A stretch of 62,270 nt of DNA. Origin: an uncultured Pelagibacteraceae bacterium. GTDB lineage: Bacteria; Pseudomonadota; Alphaproteobacteria; Pelagibacterales; Pelagibacteraceae. The stretch spans positions 1 through 62,270 of the forward strand of contig CACGIZ010000005.1 in NCBI GenBank assembly GCA_902573235.1, read 5' to 3'. The stretch's first letter is position 1, and every line of letters begins with the position of its first letter. The notes beneath the pieces were generated by a model. It did no database searches. It was not told the DNA's origin and worked only from the letters and a program-made list of their open reading frames with translations. Shown in pieces: positions 41,634 to 51,365 of this stretch. Both the position numbers and the translations under genes were made by a program.

Positions 41634-42887
41634 ATGAGCTCAGAAACAAAACAAATTTTAACAACAGACGGTATACCTTTAGAGGTTAGTCTTAAAAAAG
41701 CTGAGAGAAAAAACAAGATTAAAGCTTTCTTGCTTGTTGCTCCTTTATTATTTTTCTTAATTATCACTTATGTCTTTCCGATAGGTGACATGTTGTTCAG
41801 AAGTGTTGATGATAAAATGGTAACACAAATGCTTCCGAAGACTTTTAAAGCAATGGAAACCTGGGATGGTCAAGAGTTACCTGACGAAGAGGTTTTTGCA
41901 GCTTTTCATGAAGATTTTATAAAATTAGTTGAAGATAAACGTGAAGGTAAATTATCTACTCAGTTAAATTACACAAAGAATGGATTTAAAAGTATTATTA
42001 AAAAATTAAGAAGAAAATCAAAAACATTTGAGGAGGGAAACTATAAGGAACAAATAATGTCAGTGCACAAAAGATGGGCTGATGTTGAATACTGGAGAGC
42101 AATTAAGAGAAGAGCCCCTGAATTTACAAGTCAAAAATATCTAAAAGGAATGGATATGTATGTAAATGAAGAAGGGAAGATAGTAAGTGTTGAGGAAGAT
42201 AGAAGAATACATAGAGTATTATGGTTAAGAACTCTAGAAATTGCGTTTTTTGTAACAGTCTTTTGTTTCTTAATGGCTTATCCAATAGCTCATTTATTAG
42301 CTACTTTACCTATGAAGTATAGTAACTTATTAATGATCTGCGTACTGTTGCCGTTCTGGACTTCATTACTTGTAAGAACCGCTAGCTGGATGATTCTGTT
42401 GCAACAACAAGGGATCGTAAATGATTTCTTTGTTGGGATAGGATTAGTCGCTGACGATAATAGACCTGAGATGATGTACAATAAGACCGGAAGTTATGTT
42501 GCAATGACTCAAATATTGCTGCCATTTATGGTGCTACCGTTATATAGCGTAATGAAAACTATTTCACCGAGCTTAATGAGAGCTGGAAAGTCACTTGGCG
42601 GGACACCATTTGTAGCATTTTGGAAGGTTTATTTCCCTTTAACAATCCCTGGAATAGGTGCAGGTTGCTTATTAGTATTCATTTTAGCAATAGGTTATTA
42701 CATTACGCCAGCCTTAGTTGGTGGTGCATCGGGAACTTTGATTAGTAACCAGATTGCCTTCCATATGAAAAGCACGCTAGATTGGAGTTTTGCATCTGCA
42801 ATGGGATTAATGCTATTGAGTGGAGTATTAGTGATTTATTGGCTTTATAACAAAATAGTTGGAATAGATAATATTAAATTAGGATAA
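41634..42887 (+). CDS. potB: Polyamine-type ABC transporter permease PotB
   Basis: The 417-residue permease is about 130 residues longer than E. coli PotB. The first membrane helix (about 28-50) is followed by a charged insertion (about 55-190) with several Trp and Arg residues, before the standard helices. The coupling (EAA) motif is LMRAGKSLGGTPFVAFWKVYFPL (about 317-339). The insertion probably lies in the periplasm and may contact the binding protein. Long PotB forms are known in other alphaproteobacteria. Confidence 0.88.
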   Translation: MSSETKQILTTDGIPLEVSLKKAERKNKIKAFLLVAPLLFFLIITYVFPIGDMLFRSVDDKMVTQMLPKTFKAMETWDGQELPDEEVFAAFHEDFIKLVEDKREGKLSTQLNYTKNGFKSIIKKLRRKSKTFEEGNYKEQIMSVHKRWADVEYWRAIKRRAPEFTSQKYLKGMDMYVNEEGKIVSVEEDRRIHRVLWLRTLEIAFFVTVFCFLMAYPIAHLLATLPMKYSNLLMICVLLPFWTSLLVRTASWMILLQQQGIVNDFFVGIGLVADDNRPEMMYNKTGSYVAMTQILLPFMVLPLYSVMKTISPSLMRAGKSLGGTPFVAFWKVYFPLTIPGIGAGCLLVFILAIGYYITPALVGGASGTLISNQIAFHMKSTLDWSFASAMGLMLLSGVLVIYWLYNKIVGIDNIKLG

Positions 42888-42891
42888 TTAG

Positions 42892-43746
42892 ATGGCATTA
42901 CCAAAATATACCGAACCGCATTATAGAATTTGGCATTATATTTATTTGACAATTTGTGCTGCTGTTTTCTTTTTTTTAATTGCTCCTTTATTTGTAATCT
43001 TTCCATTATCTTTTAATGCTGAGGAATTTTTAAGTTTCTCTGATGGAATGAAAAGTCTTGATCCAGATGCCTTTTCTTTAAGATGGTATAAAGATATGAT
43101 CTATGGGACCAAAAATCCTTGGGGATTAGCTGCAAAGAACAGTTTTATAATCGCAATTTTTGCGACCATTGGTTCAGTGATACTGGGAACAGTCGCGGCT
43201 TTAGGTTTAAGCAGTAGACATATGCCTTACAAAGGTTTGATAATGGCTGTTTTAATCTCTCCAATGATCGTACCTTTAATTATTTCAGGTGTTGCAATAT
43301 TTTTTTTCATGGCAAAAGCTGGTTTGGCAGCTACCCATACTGGTATTGTTCTTGCTCATATAATTTTGGGAACACCATTTGTTGTTATTACAGTAACTGC
43401 TACTCTTTCGGGATTTGATCACAGTGTAACAAGAGCTGCTGCAAGTTTAGGGAGTGATCCAGTAAATACTTTCATGAAAATTACTTTACCACTTATTTTG
43501 CCAGGAGTTATTTCAGGTGGATTATTTGCATTTGTGACTTCATTCGATGAAGTTGTTGTTGTTTTATTTTTAGCAGGATTAGAAAATACAACCATTCCTA
43601 TTCAAATGTGGACAGGTTTAAGAGAACAATTAAGTCCAACAATTCTAGCTGTTGCGACTTGTTTAATTATACTATCAACATTAATATTAGTAACTGCTGA
43701 GCTTTTGAGAAGACGATCAGAGAGGCTTAGAGGAATTAATCGATAG
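42892..43746 (+). CDS. potC: Polyamine-type ABC transporter permease PotC
   Basis: The 284-residue permease has six membrane helices and the EAA motif TRAAASLGSDPVNTFMKITLPL (about 182-203). It starts four bases after potB and ends 12 bases before the FadB-like gene, so that enzyme is likely in the same transcript. Confidence 0.92.
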   Translation: MALPKYTEPHYRIWHYIYLTICAAVFFFLIAPLFVIFPLSFNAEEFLSFSDGMKSLDPDAFSLRWYKDMIYGTKNPWGLAAKNSFIIAIFATIGSVILGTVAALGLSSRHMPYKGLIMAVLISPMIVPLIISGVAIFFFMAKAGLAATHTGIVLAHIILGTPFVVITVTATLSGFDHSVTRAAASLGSDPVNTFMKITLPLILPGVISGGLFAFVTSFDEVVVVLFLAGLENTTIPIQMWTGLREQLSPTILAVATCLIILSTLILVTAELLRRRSERLRGINR

Positions 43747-43758
43747 TAAAATAATCAA

Positions 43759-45981
43759 ATGAAAATTAAGAATGTAGTAGTTATTGGATCAGGTACAATG
43801 GGTAGCGGTATAGCAGCTCACTTGTGCAATGCTAATATCCCTGTCACACTTTTAGATTTAAAAACAGAAATAAGTCAAAATGCTAGAGAACGAATTCATA
43901 AATCAAGACCACCTTTATTAATAGATAAAACAAAAATTAATAATATTAAAGTTGGAAATATATCTGATGATTTTGATGTAGTTAAAAATGCCGATTGGAT
44001 TGTTGAAGCAGTGGTTGAGAGAATTGATATAAAACATCAAATTTACGACAAAATTTTCAAAAGCAGAAAAGATGGTGCTATAGTTTCATCAAACACTTCC
44101 TCAATCCCGATTAAAGTTTTATCTCAAAATTTAAATAAAGACCAAAAAAAAGATTTTTGTATCACTCATTTTTTTAATCCTGTTAGATACATGGGTCTTC
44201 TAGAAATAGTTAAGAATGAAGACAATGATTTAACTAAGATAAATCAATTAAAAGAATTTTGTGAAGTTGAGTTAGGTAAAGGAGCAATAGTGTGTAATGA
44301 TACACCTGGTTTTTTGGGAAATAGAGTAGGTGTTTACGCAATGCAAATTGCAATGACCGAAGCATTTAAGATGAAACTTTCTGTTGAGGAAGCAGATGCA
44401 ATCTTTGGAAGACCTATGGGTATACCTAAAACAGGGGTTTTTGGATTATATGATTTGATTGGAATAGATTTAATGGCAGATGTTTTAAAAAGTTTTATCA
44501 AAGAACTTCCAGAATCAGATGAGTTCCATGAAGTTGCTAAAGAGATTCCTTTAGTAAAAAAATTGATTGAAACTGGATATACGGGGAGAAAAGGCAAAGG
44601 TGGCTTCTACAGAATTAAGAAGACTGATAGTGGAAAAATTATGGAAGCAATAAATCTTGAAACTGGAGAGTATTCAACAAGTCAAAAAATAGATATTAAG
44701 TCTGATAAAGTAGATTTAAAGGCTCTAATTAATAGGAAAGATAAGTATGGAGACTATGCTTGGTCAGTACTATCCAAGATAATAAAATATGCTTCATCAC
44801 TAGTTCCTGGAATTACTAAAGAATTTAATGACATAGACGAAGCTATGAGACTTGGATTTAATTGGGCAAAAGGACCTTTTGAGATGTTAGAGGAAATTGG
44901 TGTTAAAAATTTCTTTAACAAAGTTGATGAATATAAAGGTAATAACTTTTTAGAAAATTTATCTAATTCTAAAGATGAAAATTTTTATGGTGAAAGACAA
45001 AAATATACATCAATTGAAACTTTAGGTAAGATTAAGAAAACTGCCTCAAGTATTGATGGCAATAACTCAGCTTCAATTTATAGATTTAATGATTTTAATA
45101 TTGTTGAGTTCACGACTAAAGCTAATGCGCTAGATTATGATTCAATGGATGCACTTAAGAAAGCAACCGATAAACCTTTAATAATAATAAATGAAAGTAT
45201 GCAATTTTCTGCTGGTGTGAACCTGACTTATACAATGGAGTTTGCAAAGAAGAATGATTTTAAATCTATAGAAAAATTTATTAAATATTTTCAAGAAACT
45301 TGTAAACATCTAAAGTACTCTAAATATCCAGTTATATCTGCTCCATCAGGCTTAACTTTAGGAGGAGGTTTTGAAGTTTTAGTACAAAGTAATTTCGTAG
45401 CCTCGCATACTAATATTGTAATCGGATTAGTAGAAACTATTGTAGGATTAATTCCTGCAGGAGGTGGATGTAAAGAAATGCTAGCTAGATGGTTAAATAC
45501 TGATGAGGCTAAAAAGGATCCTAAATATGCACCTCTTAAAGTTTTTGATATAATTGGCTATGGTAGAACAGCCACATCTCCAGTAGAGGCAGAACCCTTG
45601 AAATATTTGTTACCTGAAAATAAGAAAATCATGAATAGGAACAGTTTACTTGAAATATCAAAAAAAATCTTAAGTGAAAACAAGGACTTTAAAGCACCTA
45701 ATGAGCTTACATTTAATTTACCTGGTAAAGTGGTTATAGAAGATATGAATAAAATCTTAGAAAAACTTTATAATGATAAAGTTATATTAGATCATGGATT
45801 AACAGTAGCAAAAGAATTAGCTCATGTATTAAGTGGTGGTGAGACTACGAGTGATAAAACTCTTTCAGAAGATGACTTGTTCAAATTAGAGCTTGATGCC
45901 TTTATGAGATTAATTGAAACTAAAGAAACTCAAGATAGAATTAAACATACTCTTGCAACTGGAAAACCTTTAGTCAATTAA
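43759..45981 (+). CDS. 3-hydroxyacyl-CoA dehydrogenase / enoyl-CoA hydratase fusion
   Basis: The 740-residue bifunctional enzyme has the NAD-binding start VVVIGSGTMGSGIAAHLC (about 5-22), a hydroxyacyl dehydrogenase domain with NTSSIPIKVLS and THFFNPVRYMGLLEIV, a second C-terminal dehydrogenase piece, and then a crotonase domain (about 430-620; SGLTLGGGFEVLVQ and LVETIVGLIPAGGGCKEML). The dehydrogenase comes first, the reverse of E. coli FadB but like Bacillus FadN. It acts in beta-oxidation of acyl-CoA. Its last eight bases overlap the convergent cyclophilin gene. Confidence 0.9.
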   Translation: MKIKNVVVIGSGTMGSGIAAHLCNANIPVTLLDLKTEISQNARERIHKSRPPLLIDKTKINNIKVGNISDDFDVVKNADWIVEAVVERIDIKHQIYDKIFKSRKDGAIVSSNTSSIPIKVLSQNLNKDQKKDFCITHFFNPVRYMGLLEIVKNEDNDLTKINQLKEFCEVELGKGAIVCNDTPGFLGNRVGVYAMQIAMTEAFKMKLSVEEADAIFGRPMGIPKTGVFGLYDLIGIDLMADVLKSFIKELPESDEFHEVAKEIPLVKKLIETGYTGRKGKGGFYRIKKTDSGKIMEAINLETGEYSTSQKIDIKSDKVDLKALINRKDKYGDYAWSVLSKIIKYASSLVPGITKEFNDIDEAMRLGFNWAKGPFEMLEEIGVKNFFNKVDEYKGNNFLENLSNSKDENFYGERQKYTSIETLGKIKKTASSIDGNNSASIYRFNDFNIVEFTTKANALDYDSMDALKKATDKPLIIINESMQFSAGVNLTYTMEFAKKNDFKSIEKFIKYFQETCKHLKYSKYPVISAPSGLTLGGGFEVLVQSNFVASHTNIVIGLVETIVGLIPAGGGCKEMLARWLNTDEAKKDPKYAPLKVFDIIGYGRTATSPVEAEPLKYLLPENKKIMNRNSLLEISKKILSENKDFKAPNELTFNLPGKVVIEDMNKILEKLYNDKVILDHGLTVAKELAHVLSGGETTSDKTLSEDDLFKLELDAFMRLIETKETQDRIKHTLATGKPLVN

Positions 45982-46618
45982 ATAACTTTAGAGAATTTAT
46001 AAAGTCAGGTCTTAAAACATATTCAGATTTATCTAAGTGTTTAATTTTTTCTAAAGCTTCTAAGCCAAATATTACTTTACCAATAGGAGTGTATTCACCT
46101 TCATACAAAGGTTCATCCTGAAGAATTATAAAAAATTGACTATCTTCAGTATTGTATCTTAAAGATCGAGCTAATCCTACACTTCCTTTAGTGTAGTTAA
46201 AATTTTTATCAATTTCAGATTTGATTGTACCTAGACCAGATTTTCCAGTCCCAATTTTTCCATAATCAATGTTACCTTTTTTTCCAAATTCTAAATCACC
46301 AGCTTGTACAAGTTTATCTTTAATAACTCTGTGAAATGCCACATCATCATAGGCATTCAATTCAACTAACGTTTTAAATCTTTCTACTCCATTAGGTGAA
46401 ATGTCTGGATATAATTCTATAATTACATTTCCACATTCGACGTTTAGAATTGCTATATTATTTGGATTATCAAAATTAATCTTATTTGGGTCATAATTCT
46501 TAACAAATAAACATTTATTTTTTAGTAAAATAAAAGAGGTAATTGAAAATAAAAATAAAATTATAACAAATAAAAATATTATTTTTTCAGATTTTGATGC
46601 TTTTATCTTTTCAATCAT
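45974..46618 (-). CDS. Membrane-anchored cyclophilin-type peptidyl-prolyl isomerase
   Basis: The 214-residue protein has an N-terminal membrane helix (about 14-32) and a cyclophilin domain (about 52-210): NVECGNVIIELYPDISPNGVERF, VAFHRVIKDKLVQAGD and SQFFIILQDEP. It likely catalyses proline isomerisation of proteins in the periplasm. It overlaps the end of the FadB-like gene and, by four bases, the upstream metallopeptidase gene (ATGA). Confidence 0.9.
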   Translation of the reverse strand: MIEKIKASKSEKIIFLFVIILFLFSITSFILLKNKCLFVKNYDPNKINFDNPNNIAILNVECGNVIIELYPDISPNGVERFKTLVELNAYDDVAFHRVIKDKLVQAGDLEFGKKGNIDYGKIGTGKSGLGTIKSEIDKNFNYTKGSVGLARSLRYNTEDSQFFIILQDEPLYEGEYTPIGKVIFGLEALEKIKHLDKSEYVLRPDFINSLKLFN

Positions 46619-47337
46619 AAGATAAAATTTTCATCAATTTTTAAGAGCCCTTTTTTGATGAACTCTATTTTTTTTTTAAGAATAGGATCAATTACTTCAG
46701 GTAAATTCCCATGCATTAAATGAGAAAATACCTCAGCCATATCTTCAGATGCTGTTGAACGTGAGTATTCAGTAATAAACCCGTCTGGTTTAGAATATGT
46801 ATCTAACCCTATTTTTTTTGTACATATCGAACATTTTGCGTAATTAAATTCTTTAGGATTAAAACTGGACCAAATTTTTTCATTGAATACATCTTTGTAA
46901 CTATCATTTATTATGTGAAAAACTTCATGATGTAATACTCTTTCAAAATACTCCTGATTAAACTTTATATCTACAATTAAAGTTTTCATTACATTATCAG
47001 GTATTCCAGCAGTGTTGATACCTGAGATTGATAAGTCTTCACACATAACAATGTATTTTAAATTTATTTTTCTTAAAAAGTTTTGGGAATATCTATTAAG
47101 ATTTTTTTCAATGATCTTATATTTTTTATCTAGATCTTGTTTTGATGATTTAAAACAGTTGATATTATTATCAATACCTATTGTAAATGCCTGTTTAGCA
47201 TTTAAGTATCTTAATTTATTTTCAGTTTTAATATTATAGATTTCTAGATTTGGAATCTTTATTAATTGATAAATTGTATCCGCTTGTGTAGGAGAAATTA
47301 AAAATAAACACAATAAAATGAACTTAAATAATTTCAT
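46615..47337 (-). CDS. Putative secreted zinc metallopeptidase
   Basis: The 240-residue protein has a signal peptide (cut near TQADT, about residue 19). HEVFH (HExxH, about 137-141) lies in an otherwise unfamiliar domain and SEDMAEVFSHLM (about 197-208) offers a downstream glutamate, the gluzincin arrangement. CSICTKK may form another metal site. I know no characterised relative; the zinc-protease call rests on these motifs. It is divergent from the agmatinase-family gene. Confidence 0.65.
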   Translation of the reverse strand: MKLFKFILLCLFLISPTQADTIYQLIKIPNLEIYNIKTENKLRYLNAKQAFTIGIDNNINCFKSSKQDLDKKYKIIEKNLNRYSQNFLRKINLKYIVMCEDLSISGINTAGIPDNVMKTLIVDIKFNQEYFERVLHHEVFHIINDSYKDVFNEKIWSSFNPKEFNYAKCSICTKKIGLDTYSKPDGFITEYSRSTASEDMAEVFSHLMHGNLPEVIDPILKKKIEFIKKGLLKIDENFIL

Positions 47338-47391
47338 AATTAGTATTATTGAAGATATTCCAATTTGTTAGAATGTGATAGAGTTTTTGTG

Positions 47392-48351
47392 ATGAAAAAA
47401 AAAAGTAATAAAGAGCCTGTTCAACCAGTAAGTGGAACAAAGGTACCGAGATTTGCAGGGCCCTCAACTTTTGCTAGACTACCAGAGTTAAGAGATGTTG
47501 AGTATTGTGATGTTGCTATCGTTGGAATACCTTTTGATGCAGGTACAAGTTATAGACCTGGAGCAAGATTTGGTCCACAAAGTATTAGACAAGCGTCAAG
47601 ACATTTAAGAACAAATTATCATCCTAGTTATGATGTCGAACCCTTTAAGGTTCAGCAAGTTGCTGATGCTGGAGATATTGCCTGTAATCCATTCAATATA
47701 AATGAAGCGATTAAACAAATAGAAGAGGGAGCTACAGATTTGTTGAAAAAGACAGGTGGAATTATAAGTTTAGGTGGAGATCATACTATTGCTTTTCCTT
47801 TACTAAAAGCTGTCAACAAAATTAACAATGGTCCAGTTGCACTAGTTCATTTTGATGCGCATTTAGATACTTGGGATACCTACTTTGGTGCACCATACAC
47901 ACATGGGACTCCTTTTAGAAGAGCTAGAGAAGAAAATTTATTTTTAGACGACTCTTCGATGCATGTTGGAATAAGAGGTCCCCTATATAGCAGGAATGAT
48001 ATTAAAAATGATGAAAGTTTTGGTTTTAAAATAATACACTGTGATGAATTTCAAACTGAGGGGACTGATAAAATTGCTGAAAGAATTAAAAAAAGAGTAG
48101 GGAACAATCCATTGTACTTATCAATTGATATTGATGTTTTAGATCCTGCATTTGCACCAGGCACTGGGACACCAGAAATAGCTGGTATGACTACAAGAGA
48201 AATGGTTAATGTGATTAGAGGTTTGTCTGGGATGAATTTAATTTCTGCTGATGTTGTTGAAGTATCACCTGCTTATGACCACGCTGAAGTGACCTCACTT
48301 GCAGCTGCAACGATTGTTTATGAATTAACAAATTTGTTTGCAAAAAAATAA
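47392..48351 (+). CDS. Agmatinase/guanidinobutyrase-family ureohydrolase
   Basis: The ATG at 47392 (319 residues) is preferred over the TTG at 47365. The binuclear manganese site is complete: GGDHT (about 134-138), HFDAHLDTW (about 157-165) and SIDIDVLDPAFAPGTGTPE (about 243-261). The enzymes of this family hydrolyse guanidino compounds to an amine and urea; agmatine, guanidinobutyrate or other guanidines cannot be told apart by sequence. It precedes an aldehyde dehydrogenase gene by 20 bases, consistent with a polyamine/guanidino breakdown pathway. Confidence 0.88.
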   Translation: MKKKSNKEPVQPVSGTKVPRFAGPSTFARLPELRDVEYCDVAIVGIPFDAGTSYRPGARFGPQSIRQASRHLRTNYHPSYDVEPFKVQQVADAGDIACNPFNINEAIKQIEEGATDLLKKTGGIISLGGDHTIAFPLLKAVNKINNGPVALVHFDAHLDTWDTYFGAPYTHGTPFRRAREENLFLDDSSMHVGIRGPLYSRNDIKNDESFGFKIIHCDEFQTEGTDKIAERIKKRVGNNPLYLSIDIDVLDPAFAPGTGTPEIAGMTTREMVNVIRGLSGMNLISADVVEVSPAYDHAEVTSLAAATIVYELTNLFAKK

Positions 48352-48371
48352 AGAAAGGTTAGGAGTCTGTT

Positions 48372-49805
48372 ATGGAAAATAAAAAAAATTTTTATATCAA
48401 TGGAAAATGGATTACTCCTAAAAGTAAAGAGGAAATTAAAGTAATTGATCCTGCTACTGAAGAAAACTGCGCTGTAATAACTTTAGGTAATAAAGACGAT
48501 GTTAATGATGCAGTGAGTGCTGCAAAAAAAGCCTATAGTTCTTGGGCATTTTCAACAAAAGAGGAAAGAATAAGATTATTAGAAAAACTTTATGAAAATT
48601 ATAAAAAAAGATGGGCAGATATTGCAAGTGCAATTACAACTGAAATGGGTGCTCCGAAAGATTTTGCAACAAAACTTCAAGCTGGCACAGGTGCAGCACA
48701 TTTAAAATCGTTTATAAGATATTTAAAAAATTTTGAATTTGAAAAACCTCTAGGAGAACATGCACCTAATCAAAGACTCATATATGAACCAAAAGGTATT
48801 TGTGCACTAATTACTCCATGGAATTGGCCGATGAACCAGGTTTGTTTAAAAGTAATGCCAGCAATTGCATCTGGATGTACTATGGTTTTAAAACCCTCTG
48901 AATTAGCACCATTATCATCAATGATACTTGCTGAGCTTATAGACGAGACAAAATTTCCAGCAGGTGTATTTAATTTGATTAATGGTGACGGAGCAACAAC
49001 AGGTGACTCCCTAACGAGTCACCCTGACATTAATATGATCTCATTTACAGGATCAACTAGAGCAGGAGCATTAATTTCTCAAAATGCTGCAAAAGATTTC
49101 AAAAGAGTGAGTTTAGAACTCGGTGGAAAAGGTGCAAATATAATATTTAAAGATGCCGATCCAGAAGCAATAGAAAGAGGTGCTTTAAGATGTTTTAGAA
49201 ATTCAGGTCAGTCATGTAATGCACCAACAAGAATGTTGGTTGAAAAATCAATGTACAATGATGCTGTCGAAAGACTGAAAAAGTACACAGAAAATTTTGA
49301 GGTTGGTGATCCAAAAAAAGAGGGAGAACATATAGGCCCTGTCATTTCTGAAACACAATACAATAAGATTCAAACTTTAATTAAAAAAGGTATAGATGAG
49401 GGCGCCAAGTTAGTAGCTGGGGGACCAGGTAAACCAGAAGGGTTTGATAAAGGTTACTTTGTAAAACCTACTGTCTTTGCTGATGTAAATAATAATATGG
49501 AAATAGCTAGAACAGAAATTTTTGGACCTGTTTTGTCTGTAATGCCATTTGAAACTGAAGAGGAGGCAATCAAGATTGCAAATGATACTCCATATGGATT
49601 AACGAATTATATTCAGACTACTGATAAGGAAAAAGTAAAGAGAGTTGCTAGAAAACTTAGATCAGGGATGGTTGATGTGAATGGAGCTGGTATTGCCGTT
49701 GATGCACCGTTCGGTGGATTTAAACACTCAGGTATTGGAAGAGAAGCTGGCGAACACGGTCTTGAGGAGTTTTTAGAAGTTAAATCTGTGGGTGGTTGGA
49801 GTTAA
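48372..49805 (+). CDS. NAD(P)-dependent aldehyde dehydrogenase
   Basis: The 477-residue enzyme has the usual motifs: ITPWNWPMNQVCLKV (about 138-152), FTGSTRAGALI, catalytic Glu in LELGGKGANIIF (about 250-261) and the catalytic Cys in FRNSGQSCNAPTR (about 284). Substrate unknown; the neighbouring ureohydrolase and PotABCD suggest an amino- or guanidino-aldehyde. Its last four bases overlap the convergent M20 deacylase gene. Confidence 0.92.
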   Translation: MENKKNFYINGKWITPKSKEEIKVIDPATEENCAVITLGNKDDVNDAVSAAKKAYSSWAFSTKEERIRLLEKLYENYKKRWADIASAITTEMGAPKDFATKLQAGTGAAHLKSFIRYLKNFEFEKPLGEHAPNQRLIYEPKGICALITPWNWPMNQVCLKVMPAIASGCTMVLKPSELAPLSSMILAELIDETKFPAGVFNLINGDGATTGDSLTSHPDINMISFTGSTRAGALISQNAAKDFKRVSLELGGKGANIIFKDADPEAIERGALRCFRNSGQSCNAPTRMLVEKSMYNDAVERLKKYTENFEVGDPKKEGEHIGPVISETQYNKIQTLIKKGIDEGAKLVAGGPGKPEGFDKGYFVKPTVFADVNNNMEIARTEIFGPVLSVMPFETEEEAIKIANDTPYGLTNYIQTTDKEKVKRVARKLRSGMVDVNGAGIAVDAPFGGFKHSGIGREAGEHGLEEFLEVKSVGGWS

Positions 49806-50992
49806 TTCAAAGAGGATTTTTTCTTAATTCCATCAAGAAATTTTAAACATTTTTTAATTTCATTTAACTCAATGAACTCATCGACTTTGTGTGCCTGTTC
49901 AATAGATCCTGGACCACAAACTACTGTGCTAATACCAATTTCTTGAAATAATCCCGCTTCTGTTCCAAACGACACTACTTCTCTAGAGTTATCACCAGTT
50001 AAACTTGAAACTAATTCACATGCCTCTGAATTTTTAACACGATCAAAACCCGTTACTTCACCAATAATTTTTTTTGTTATTTTAGAGTTTGGAAAAATTT
50101 TTTTCATCTCTGGCAATAAAATCTCGTTAGCATACTTATCTATTTGTTCATTTAAAAATATTCCGTCTTCTTTAACTACTGGTCTTGTCTCCCATTCAAT
50201 ACGACATTTATCTGCAATTACATTATGTGCTATTCCACCAAATATACCTCCAATCTGTAAGGTTGAAAAAGGTGGATCAAAAATTGAGTCTTTTGGTTCT
50301 CTTTTTTTTAATTCTTCTCTAAGTTCTATTAGTTTATTTGCATATTTTGTTGCAAATTCTACTGCACTTACTCCTTTATGAGGCATAGAACTATGTCCAG
50401 CTAATCCCTCAAAATATGTAGTGTATTCGTAACAACCTTTGTGAGCATCTATAATTTTCATTTTAGTTGGTTCCCCAACTATACAAATACCATCTTGAAT
50501 TTTTCTTTTTTTCAGTTCATTAATTAAAATTGGAGCTCCTAAACAAGCAGTTTCTTCATCAAAAGTAAATGAGAAGTGAATATCTCTATTAAGTTCAGTT
50601 TTTGAAAAAATTGGAGCAAATGCCAAAGCACATGCAATGAAACCTTTCATATCGCATGATCCCCTTCCATAAAGTTTGTCACCTTTTATTGTTGCCTTGA
50701 AAGGGTCAGTACTCCAACTCTTTGAAACTGGCACTGTATCAGTATGACCTGATAAAATTATTGGTTTAATACCATTCAATTTTTTTGCTTTTATTGTAGC
50801 GAATAAATTAACTCTTTTTTTTTCATCATCAAATGTCTTGAATGATGATGCGCCTAATTTATTTAAATATTCCTCACAGTAATTTATTAAATCACTATTA
50901 TCTTCTCCAGAAATAGTTCTAAAGCCAATCAAATCTGATAATATTTTGATAGAATTATCGTATAATTTATCTAAATTTACTTCTGTACTCAT
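49802..50992 (-). CDS. M20-family deacylase, acetylornithine deacetylase (ArgE)-like
   Basis: The 396-residue zinc hydrolase has metal-site motifs LSGHTDTVPV (about 79-88), YGRGSCDMKGF (about 109-119) and FTFDEETACLGA (about 142-153), and the dimerisation insert typical of ArgE/DapE. The most similar known role is deacetylation of N-acetylornithine; in this context an N-acetylated diamine or N-acetyl-diaminobutyrate is also possible. Confidence 0.85.
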   Translation of the reverse strand: MSTEVNLDKLYDNSIKILSDLIGFRTISGEDNSDLINYCEEYLNKLGASSFKTFDDEKKRVNLFATIKAKKLNGIKPIILSGHTDTVPVSKSWSTDPFKATIKGDKLYGRGSCDMKGFIACALAFAPIFSKTELNRDIHFSFTFDEETACLGAPILINELKKRKIQDGICIVGEPTKMKIIDAHKGCYEYTTYFEGLAGHSSMPHKGVSAVEFATKYANKLIELREELKKREPKDSIFDPPFSTLQIGGIFGGIAHNVIADKCRIEWETRPVVKEDGIFLNEQIDKYANEILLPEMKKIFPNSKITKKIIGEVTGFDRVKNSEACELVSSLTGDNSREVVSFGTEAGLFQEIGISTVVCGPGSIEQAHKVDEFIELNEIKKCLKFLDGIKKKSSLN

Positions 50993-51021
50993 TAGTAATA
51001 ATTAATATAAATACCTCAATT

Positions 51022-51363
51022 ATGAAAGATCAAATAACTTACGACATATTTGAAAAAATAGACATAAGACTAGGAACTGTACTTTCTGTAAGAAAAAATG
51101 AAAAGGCCAGAAAACCTTCTTTGGTAGTTGAAGTTGATTTTGGAAAAGATATTGGTGTTAAAACATCATCTGCACAGATAACACATTTTTATAACGAGGA
51201 AAATTTAGTAGGCAAACAAGTTATTGGTATTTGTAATTTTCCTGAAAAAAATATTGCAGGTATTAAGTCTCAATTTTTACTTTTAGGTTCTATAGACAAC
51301 GATGGAAAAGTAACATTGGTCCATCCTTCACAAAAAGCAGAAAATGGTTTGCCTATAGCATAA
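51022..51363 (+). CDS. csaA: CsaA-like tRNA-binding-domain protein
   Basis: The 113-residue protein consists of one OB-fold tRNA-binding domain, FEKIDIRLGTVLSVRKNEKARKPSLVVEVDFG, then ICNFPEKNIAGIKSQFLLLG. This is the length and pattern of CsaA, a putative chaperone and tRNA-binding protein. It is divergent from the M20 gene and two bases ahead of the next LysE gene. Confidence 0.9.
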   Translation: MKDQITYDIFEKIDIRLGTVLSVRKNEKARKPSLVVEVDFGKDIGVKTSSAQITHFYNEENLVGKQVIGICNFPEKNIAGIKSQFLLLGSIDNDGKVTLVHPSQKAENGLPIA

Positions 51364-51365
51364 AT

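Noticed and set aside
43759..45981. FadB with normal domain order
   Set aside because: The dehydrogenase domain precedes the crotonase domain, so FadN-like order fits better.
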